Below, piece by piece: positions 58,444 through 64,000 of a stretch of 64,000 nucleotides of DNA. Source of the stretch: a virus. The stretch is from IMG/VR virus record IMGVR_UViG_3300037091_000060, positions 1 to 64,000 of that record; one strand, given 5' to 3'. The translations under genes and the position numbers were made by a program. A model generated the notes under the pieces. That model was not told the origin of the DNA. It did not search any database and worked only from the letters and a program-made list of their open reading frames with translations. Numbering within the stretch: the stretch's first letter is position 1; each line of letters starts with the position of its first letter.

Positions 58444-60763
58444 CTGGTGTCTCACCCGGATTTACTTTACGTAAACCGTTGCCCGCTGCGTCGTGCCAAT
58501 ACAGCGTCTTACCATCTGGTCCCGGTCCAAAGCCTGTTGCTTTCGGTAGATCGGATGGACGCTGTATCGCGCCCTTGGGAGCGTTAGCTGGTAGACCCGC
58601 TGACTTCGTTGGCTGTTGCTTTTGTTCCTGCGGCTGCGGGAAATCCTTAAGCAGGTAACGGTTGTCGCCTATCATCTCTTTCTTACGATTACCTAATAGG
58701 TTGCGCAAGGTTTCAGAGACACCCTTGACTTGGTCCTTGGTAAACTTCTGGTTGAAGAGTGCTTGTGCTTGAACCAATTTTGCGTCGCTGGTGCCGCTGC
58801 CGGAGCCGCCACCTTGCAAAATCTTAGCAACTTGGTCGGCAACTTCCGTGACGGTTGCATAATACGCAGCCATCTGTGAGTCACCTGTGTTGATCTTAGC
58901 CCATGCCTCTGCGTTGTTGATGGGTGGGAATTCTGTACGGTTTATTTTGTCAGACTGTGACACCAACTCACCCAAGTTACCGCTCTTGTTATCTTGTCCG
59001 GTCAAAGAATTTAGGTACTTTAGTGTGTTCTGAGTTGCTGGGTTGTTAGCAAACTTGAAGTCGGTCTGCGCCTTCGCAATATCAAAGTGCTTACCCGTTG
59101 CTGCCATCTCTTGCTTGTCAGCCTCGTTTAAGGTTGCTTGATATGACTTGGCACGCTTCGACAACTGGCTCGGGTCCATATTCCCCGTACGCAGCAGGTC
59201 AGCAGCTTGGGAAACATCGCCCGACTCGTCCGCCTTCTTAAGAGCTTCCTTAGTTGCCGCCTCGCGATCTTCCTTCCGAATCTGACGGTCTTCATCAGCC
59301 TTTGCTACCGCGAGATTCTGTGTAACAAGGTCCCCCAATTGCTTTTTCTGCGTGGCTGTGTAATCATTAGTCGGGTCATCTAGCATTGCTTTAGCTGATG
59401 CCGCTAGTCCTGTAGCCTGTTCGCCAGACGCGCCGATTGACTTCTTTTGCAGTTCGCTATACGTTGTACCGAAATCACTGCTCTTCTTTTCGAAGGCATT
59501 AACTTGCTTTTCAGTGAACGCGTCTGCCGCGAATTGCTTCAACTTCTCATGCTCTTCCTGCACGTCCGCAAGCTGGCTCTTTGCCCAATCATACGCGGGC
59601 TGATTCTTCTGCGCTTGCGCATCAGCCATCTGCTTCTGGTAATCATCGATCTGCGCGTTGCCATTCGCAATCTGTTCTTGGACCCCGCCGTACGGGTCGC
59701 CCGGTTTGTGTGAGATGGCAGCTTGGATGGTCGGGTCCGTCAAGGCTGGTCTCAGCGTTTTAATTTCATCGGCTGACAACGGCTTCTCCCTACCGTTATT
59801 CAAATGGTTGACGGCCATTCTGTCCGCCTGCATGGTCGTGTCCATCGCAACGAACTGCCCCGTGGTCAATTTCGTGCCCACAGGCATCTTGGTGCCGTAA
59901 AAATTCTCCATGTGAGCAGACATAGCTGCGTCGACCGCGTGGTCATCTGGCGCGCCGTCCTTAGTTGCTTTATCAATGATGGTGTAGCGCGGCGTGGTAA
60001 CAGGGTCTCCGTACTTGTCTTTCTGCGGTTTACCGTCTGCGTTTGAAACAGGCTCGCTGCCGATCTCGCGAACGTAGTGATTGAGCGCGAATTTCGGGTC
60101 CTTCATTTTCTTTTGTACTTCGTCAAAACTAGCCTCGACGTTGTTGTGGTTCAAATCCATGATGTCATTGAAGTGCTGGTTGCCCTTGTGAAACTCCGCA
60201 GCATCCTCCGCACTTTGTTTGAACGCGTTACGGTGCAGCGCGATGGTCTCGGCCTGAGTCTTCGCCATCAAGATATCGTCTTTCTTCGCTTGCGCGAGAC
60301 GCTGGTTGCGAGCGTTCAAGGTGTTCGCAACGCCTGATAACCATCCGCCCTTTGTGTCGCTAGCGTGGGCCGCGTCACCGAATCCGGCTGCAACTTCACC
60401 GACCGCACTCGACAACTTACCGCCGAAGGAACCGGGACGCGGCTGGTCGCCGCCCGCTGGTGCTGGTGTTGGCGCATCCGGGTCTGCCGCTGGCTTCGTT
60501 GTATCTACCGGGGCCGCATCCTTCGCAGCCTTAGCGTCCCGAATGGCTTTGGTCTGTTGACCTAAGGGTGAATTCGCCTGCACCTCTGTGATGTGCTGCA
60601 AATAGCCCGCTACGATACCGTCTAAACCCGAACCAGCGAGGATGCCGCCGCCCACAGCGGCTGGTGAGGCCGGAGGCGCGGTCCCTTGGGTATCCGCAGC
60701 TTGAGTCGGGGCCTGCTGTACGCCAGCGAGTGCGCTCGGAATCTGGTTGTCGTTTTCAGTCAT
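58436..60763 (-). CDS. Internal virion protein, T7 gp15-like position
   Basis: The 775-residue protein has an Ala/Pro-rich N-terminus, then long charged helices (about 150-220, 340-430, 490-600) and a Gly/Ser linker (QGGGSGSGTSD). There is no enzyme motif. Length is close to T7 gp15 (747 residues), and it sits between a 205-residue and a 1915-residue protein as gp15 does between gp14 and gp16. Probably part of the DNA-ejection tube. Functional call is by synteny only. Confidence 0.55.
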   Translation of the reverse strand: MTENDNQIPSALAGVQQAPTQAADTQGTAPPASPAAVGGGILAGSGLDGIVAGYLQHITEVQANSPLGQQTKAIRDAKAAKDAAPVDTTKPAADPDAPTPAPAGGDQPRPGSFGGKLSSAVGEVAAGFGDAAHASDTKGGWLSGVANTLNARNQRLAQAKKDDILMAKTQAETIALHRNAFKQSAEDAAEFHKGNQHFNDIMDLNHNNVEASFDEVQKKMKDPKFALNHYVREIGSEPVSNADGKPQKDKYGDPVTTPRYTIIDKATKDGAPDDHAVDAAMSAHMENFYGTKMPVGTKLTTGQFVAMDTTMQADRMAVNHLNNGREKPLSADEIKTLRPALTDPTIQAAISHKPGDPYGGVQEQIANGNAQIDDYQKQMADAQAQKNQPAYDWAKSQLADVQEEHEKLKQFAADAFTEKQVNAFEKKSSDFGTTYSELQKKSIGASGEQATGLAASAKAMLDDPTNDYTATQKKQLGDLVTQNLAVAKADEDRQIRKEDREAATKEALKKADESGDVSQAADLLRTGNMDPSQLSKRAKSYQATLNEADKQEMAATGKHFDIAKAQTDFKFANNPATQNTLKYLNSLTGQDNKSGNLGELVSQSDKINRTEFPPINNAEAWAKINTGDSQMAAYYATVTEVADQVAKILQGGGSGSGTSDAKLVQAQALFNQKFTKDQVKGVSETLRNLLGNRKKEMIGDNRYLLKDFPQPQEQKQQPTKSAGLPANAPKGAIQRPSDLPKATGFGPGPDGKTLYWHDAAGNGLRKVNPGETPDE

Positions 60764-60775
60764 TTTATTAGTCCT

Positions 60776-61393
60776 TTATTTATGCGCCCCGTATATGCTT
60801 GCAGCAGAACCCGCGAGCGCGGTAATGCCGCCTGCGATGTCTTGACCCATCTGGTTGTTTTCCTGCGTGATCTGAGATGCTTGACCGAAGGCGTTTTGGT
60901 TCTCGCCGATTGCACCACTCTGCGCACCGTTTGGGTTGTAGTCTTGAGCCAACGCCTGCATGCCGCCCAACGCGGTATTGTAGTTTCGGTTGCCTTGCTC
61001 TTCGTCCGCGAGAGCGATGTTGCCCTCTTGACCAGCCAAAGCGTTCGCCGCGCCGGAGCCGATCTGAGACTGAATCTGTTTCTGGATGCCAGAAGTTAGA
61101 CCGCTGGTTCCGCCGCCGCCCTGTCCCGCGCCGTACGTGCGGGCCGCCTGCTGCGCTGCGGTGTTTGCACCGCCAGCGGCGTTAATCGCCTTCGTTTCTA
61201 AGGCCGATCTCTCTGCGCCACTGAAGCCGTTCTGGCTCGGACCAGCAGCGAGAGTCGGAGACAGCGTTTTGTTGAGCACGTCCAGCACGCCTCCTTGTCC
61301 AGCGAACAGTTTGGCGTAATTCCCTTGCAGTTGATTTGCAAACGCTTGGCTCGATGCTTGGAGCGACTTTTCGTCTGATGATGGTCCGCACAT
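60776..61393 (-). CDS. Internal virion protein, T7 gp14-like position
   Basis: The 205-residue protein is Ala/Gly/Gln-rich and helical, with a C-terminal hydrophobic stretch (DIAGGITALAGSAASIYGAH). This composition and size are typical of podovirus ejection proteins that enter the outer membrane. The N-terminal QASSQAFANQLQGNYAKLF helix is also typical. It ends 12 bases before the next gene. Confidence 0.6.
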   Translation of the reverse strand: MCGPSSDEKSLQASSQAFANQLQGNYAKLFAGQGGVLDVLNKTLSPTLAAGPSQNGFSGAERSALETKAINAAGGANTAAQQAARTYGAGQGGGGTSGLTSGIQKQIQSQIGSGAANALAGQEGNIALADEEQGNRNYNTALGGMQALAQDYNPNGAQSGAIGENQNAFGQASQITQENNQMGQDIAGGITALAGSAASIYGAHK

Positions 61394-61821
61394 TATTTTT
61401 GTACCTCAAAATCCAGTTGGTAATCGTCGTCTTCCACTGGTTTAAAACCTAAACGTTTACACATGAACGCCACTAAAGTCGGGCTGACTGAGTTGAATAT
61501 CATGCCCTTTTTGTCTGGTAACTCTTTGAAATACCCAATCAACGATTCCATGCACTTCAACATCCCGACAACCAGTCTGCGCTTCGAGACGACGGACTCG
61601 GGCGCGAACTGGGTGTGGATGCGAACATACCCGCCTTCCTCATCAAGTCGAACGTAGGTCAGGGGACCACGCTCGTCCATCAGACAGAAGGCGAGTAAGC
61701 TACCTTTGACACCAGTTAACCACCACTCAGGATGTCCGAGGTGGAAGTGGTAAGGGTCGTGTTGAATCCACTCACTGATTTGTTCCAAATCATCGGTGGT
61801 GGACGAGGTGAAATTAATCAT
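61393..61821 (-). CDS. GNAT-like acetyltransferase, T7 gp13-like position
   Basis: The 142-residue protein (start MINFTSSTTDDL) follows the GNAT layout: an opening helix, strand GSLLAFCLMDERGPLTYVRL, a strand-turn-helix (HTQFAPESVVSKRRLVVGML) and C-terminal MCKRLGFKP. Phage virion modules often contain such proteins at this spot. Acetyl-CoA binding is not certain because a clear Q/RxxGxG/A loop is missing. It overlaps the upstream gene as TAATG. Confidence 0.6.
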   Translation of the reverse strand: MINFTSSTTDDLEQISEWIQHDPYHFHLGHPEWWLTGVKGSLLAFCLMDERGPLTYVRLDEEGGYVRIHTQFAPESVVSKRRLVVGMLKCMESLIGYFKELPDKKGMIFNSVSPTLVAFMCKRLGFKPVEDDDYQLDFEVQK

Positions 61822-63557
61822 TACATGGCCTCTAACTTCATATGCACTTCGTAGATCATTGTTCCCGGCACGTTCGAGGCATAGCCGACGGCCCACTGGA
61901 AGGAAGTTCCCGCCGCCACCCACACAATCATGCTGCCAGTGAGTACGGAAACCGTTGTGTTTATAGAGTTCGACGTGACCGCCGCGCCCGTCTCATCAGC
62001 CATCAACATGATATTGCTCTGAGCGACTGAATCGGTTCCGTCCGTGTATGCTATCGTGACTGGCCCCAACGTAGAAGATGTAGCGTCTACTGTCGTGACT
62101 TTCAAATAGGCCGAGATACGATACAACCTAGTCAAAGGTGGGTTAAGGAAGGTTGTCGGCGCGATTGCAGCGGACTGCGCTGTCAGGTCGACAGTGGCTT
62201 TCTCGATAGCAACTCCGGCACCAGCTAAGTCCGCAGCCGAAATCGTGCCAACTGTGAACGCACCGCCGACGGTGGTCTGCTTTACAAAGTCCCCAGTTCC
62301 GCCCGTCGCACCGAGGTTCGCCCCGGTTCCGCCAGAGAACGTCGATAGAACTCCCTGACTGTTACTAAGATTTATAGGCGCGGGAGTGCGAAATCTTGGG
62401 ATGCCAGCGACCAAAGTTGTAGTTGAAATTTCCAACACTTCAACATTCGCGAGAACCGACGCTAGACCATAAATTCCGCCGTCTTGAAGGTAGACCTGAA
62501 TTGTGAGGGTCTCCGCTCCCGCTAGCGTGTTTGGCAACAACCAAACAGTGCTTTGAGCGTTCGACAAAAACGATTGTTCGAATCCGGTGTACGAGTCCGC
62601 GATGAAAATCGGAGTAAGACCCTGAGTGTCTGATATGCTATACCCGGTTTTGGCGATGCCGTTAGGATTGGAAGCAGTTACAACCGCGCGAAAAATTAAC
62701 AGCAACGCGTGTCCGGCCCCGGTAGGAGCCAGCGTCACAGTAATCTGTGATGTACCGCCGTTACTTCCGCTAGCACTTTGATAAACCGTCGGAAGTGGTC
62801 CCGCAAAGATAGCGATGTTGGTTGCCCAGCTTGCGTTGTTTGCTGTGACAGCACCCTCGGTTGCGACGGCACCAACCCCGGCGACCATCGCCTGTTCCAT
62901 GATCGGATTAGTTGTGGTATGTCCCGGTAGCGCAGTCCAGCCTACGGGGTCCGATGCGAAAGACCCAGCAGTTATGGTGCCGACGTACAATGCCCACGAA
63001 GGAATTACAGAGGCCACGCCGCTCGTTGTTGTAACAATGGTGCCGAGAGACGTCGCACTTCCACCATTGGTCCCGAAGGACGCGTCGAAACCGCCCGCGT
63101 TTGCAGGAGGCCCGGAGAATACAGTCAGAGCGGGTTCTGCCGCCCATCCGAGAACCAACGGCCCCGGGAGAGTGACTGTCTGCGTTGGGGGAGTAAGTTC
63201 CGGTGGGACGTTCAGTGTGATTTGATCTGAGTCGCTACCACCGCCTGAACCGGACCCGCCAGAGCTAGTACCGCCGCCAGCCTTGGTAACCACGGAGGCA
63301 CTCTTCGTTGCCGCGTTCACTGACGCGATAGCCGCAGGGGCGGGCGGCATCAACGAGAAATTCGGAACACGAGGCGAACCAGTTGCGGTACTTACAAAAC
63401 TAGTATCGTGTTGCAACCCCGGGGCGATTGAGCCTGCAAAAAGTGGCGGCGAATCGTGGGGAGCAGGCGCAGTCGGACCAGCGGTAGGGTTCGGAGACTC
63501 CGCTGGCTCCCAGTTGTCCGGAACCTCTCCCTCTTTAATCAGGTTGTTGTTTGCCAT
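61821..63557 (-). CDS. Virion or tail surface protein
   Basis: The 578-residue protein has a Pro/Ser-rich N-terminus, a Gly/Ser linker (GGGTSSGGSGSGGGSDSD, about 94-111) and a long beta-rich body (about 115-578) with Ser/Thr/Gly/Val bias typical of phage fibres or head decorations. No enzyme motif. It lies before the ejection-type genes. The last residues YEVHMKLEAM close the module. Confidence 0.6.
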   Translation of the reverse strand: MANNNLIKEGEVPDNWEPAESPNPTAGPTAPAPHDSPPLFAGSIAPGLQHDTSFVSTATGSPRVPNFSLMPPAPAAIASVNAATKSASVVTKAGGGTSSGGSGSGGGSDSDQITLNVPPELTPPTQTVTLPGPLVLGWAAEPALTVFSGPPANAGGFDASFGTNGGSATSLGTIVTTTSGVASVIPSWALYVGTITAGSFASDPVGWTALPGHTTTNPIMEQAMVAGVGAVATEGAVTANNASWATNIAIFAGPLPTVYQSASGSNGGTSQITVTLAPTGAGHALLLIFRAVVTASNPNGIAKTGYSISDTQGLTPIFIADSYTGFEQSFLSNAQSTVWLLPNTLAGAETLTIQVYLQDGGIYGLASVLANVEVLEISTTTLVAGIPRFRTPAPINLSNSQGVLSTFSGGTGANLGATGGTGDFVKQTTVGGAFTVGTISAADLAGAGVAIEKATVDLTAQSAAIAPTTFLNPPLTRLYRISAYLKVTTVDATSSTLGPVTIAYTDGTDSVAQSNIMLMADETGAAVTSNSINTTVSVLTGSMIVWVAAGTSFQWAVGYASNVPGTMIYEVHMKLEAM

Positions 63558-64000
63558 TAGATTTCAATTACTAGTCGCCCGAATATTGTCAGGTTGAAAA
63601 GTTCATCGGGGTTAGCCGTCACGCCCATATCCACTCTTAGCTGCAAGTGTCTGCAACGCGCCAATGAACCTGTGGTATCAAAGTAGTAGCGATTCGGACT
63701 GTAACTGGTCGGTGAGATCGTGTCGCCGTACAACGACGGCGGGTCAAACTGCGGCACGCCTAGCGCACCGTTTACGAACGACGTGAAGGTGCCGTTTAAT
63801 TCGTTCAACAGATAGCTCACAGTCGGCTGATAACTGATGCCTGAGAAATCCATCTCGAAGAATCTTAGCAACGCAATCGCTCCCGGCTTCGCCAACATTA
63901 TACTGCCCATCGTAAAGTTTGCATCATACGGAGTGCCGTTGTCAGTGAAGACCGTCAAATCACGAGTGGATAGAACTGCGGGCGACGTTGGGCCACCGAT
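63557..64000 (-). CDS. Virion structural protein, 5'-truncated by window end
   Basis: The visible 147 residues (frame open to the window edge, starting IGGPTSPAVLSTRDLTVFTD) form a mixed helix/strand domain (FEMDFSGISYQPTVSYLLNE, then RLVIEI). The pattern of short beta strands around PNRYYFDTT is typical of small tail or neck proteins. It overlaps the next gene by one base. The real start lies beyond base 64000. Confidence 0.6.
   Translation of the reverse strand: MGGPTSPAVLSTRDLTVFTDNGTPYDANFTMGSIMLAKPGAIALLRFFEMDFSGISYQPTVSYLLNELNGTFTSFVNGALGVPQFDPPSLYGDTISPTSYSPNRYYFDTTGSLARCRHLQLRVDMGVTANPDELFNLTIFGRLVIEI

Noticed and set aside
1-64000. tRNA genes or CRISPR array
   Set aside because: No cloverleaf with a TTCGA loop in intergenic sequence and no regularly spaced repeats; intergenic space is almost absent outside 1-870.

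Overview
The window reads as part of a tailed-phage genome (or a prophage of one) from an unidentified, probably Gram-negative bacterium. Almost every base is coding. Most neighbouring genes overlap as ATGA, GTGA or TAATG, and many are tiny zinc-ribbon or membrane proteins. The recognisable functions are viral: dNMP kinase, DnaQ-type exonuclease, primase, family A DNA polymerase, UvrD-type helicase, RecB-type nuclease, muramidase endolysin, tyrosine recombinase, and large virion and tail-fibre proteins. Terminase, portal and major capsid genes are not here, so the genome continues beyond the window. No tRNA, rRNA, CRISPR array or insertion sequence was seen. Host assignment is inference only: a lipoprotein signal, periplasmic-type signal peptides and sigma70-like promoters.

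Layout. 1-870 is a non-coding control region with a 349-bp inverted repeat, 9-bp iterons and GATATC-centred operators. 871-11154 (+) holds early-type genes: HNH nucleases, many small proteins, a Rap1a-like secreted protein and a metallophosphatase resembling phage T5 A1. 11211-13302 (+) contains a candidate DNA-hypermodification pair ending in a TET-associated-type glycosyltransferase. 13442-30023 (+) is nucleotide metabolism, replication and recombination; the family A polymerase is split by an HNH cassette and its second half needs a +1 frameshift at CTT TAA. 30023-32412 carries a sigma region 4-like protein and zinc proteins. 32396-39875 is a glycosyltransferase cassette whose GT31, GT6 and GT11 members look like the enzymes that build ABO/H blood-group glycans. 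39875-45602 has two metallophosphoesterases, the endolysin, a SprT-like lipoprotein and small genes. 46291-47163 is an integrase, suggesting a temperate life style. On the minus strand, 48018-49085 is a small operon with a glycosyltransferase. 49129-64000 is a late virion module whose order and sizes (GNAT-like 142 aa, 205 aa, 775 aa, 1915 aa, then fibres) recall genes 13-14-15-16-17 of T7-like podoviruses.

Regulation. Thirteen sigma70-like promoters with 16-17 bp spacers and mostly an extended -10 (TGA or TGG) can be placed by eye. Five put the ATG exactly seven bases after the -10 hexamer, which predicts leaderless mRNAs. Five promoters carry a 15-17 bp GTAC-rich element that touches the -35 box, a likely operator of a phage regulon.

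How the genes work together. The replication block supplies dNTP salvage, priming, polymerisation, unwinding and strand annealing. At least ten HNH genes plus a broken GIY-YIG gene sit between essential genes. The glycosyltransferases could decorate host surface glycans, virions or DNA. The ejectosome-like virion proteins and two carbohydrate-binding fibres would mediate adsorption and DNA entry. All functions come from motif recognition by eye; no database search was run.
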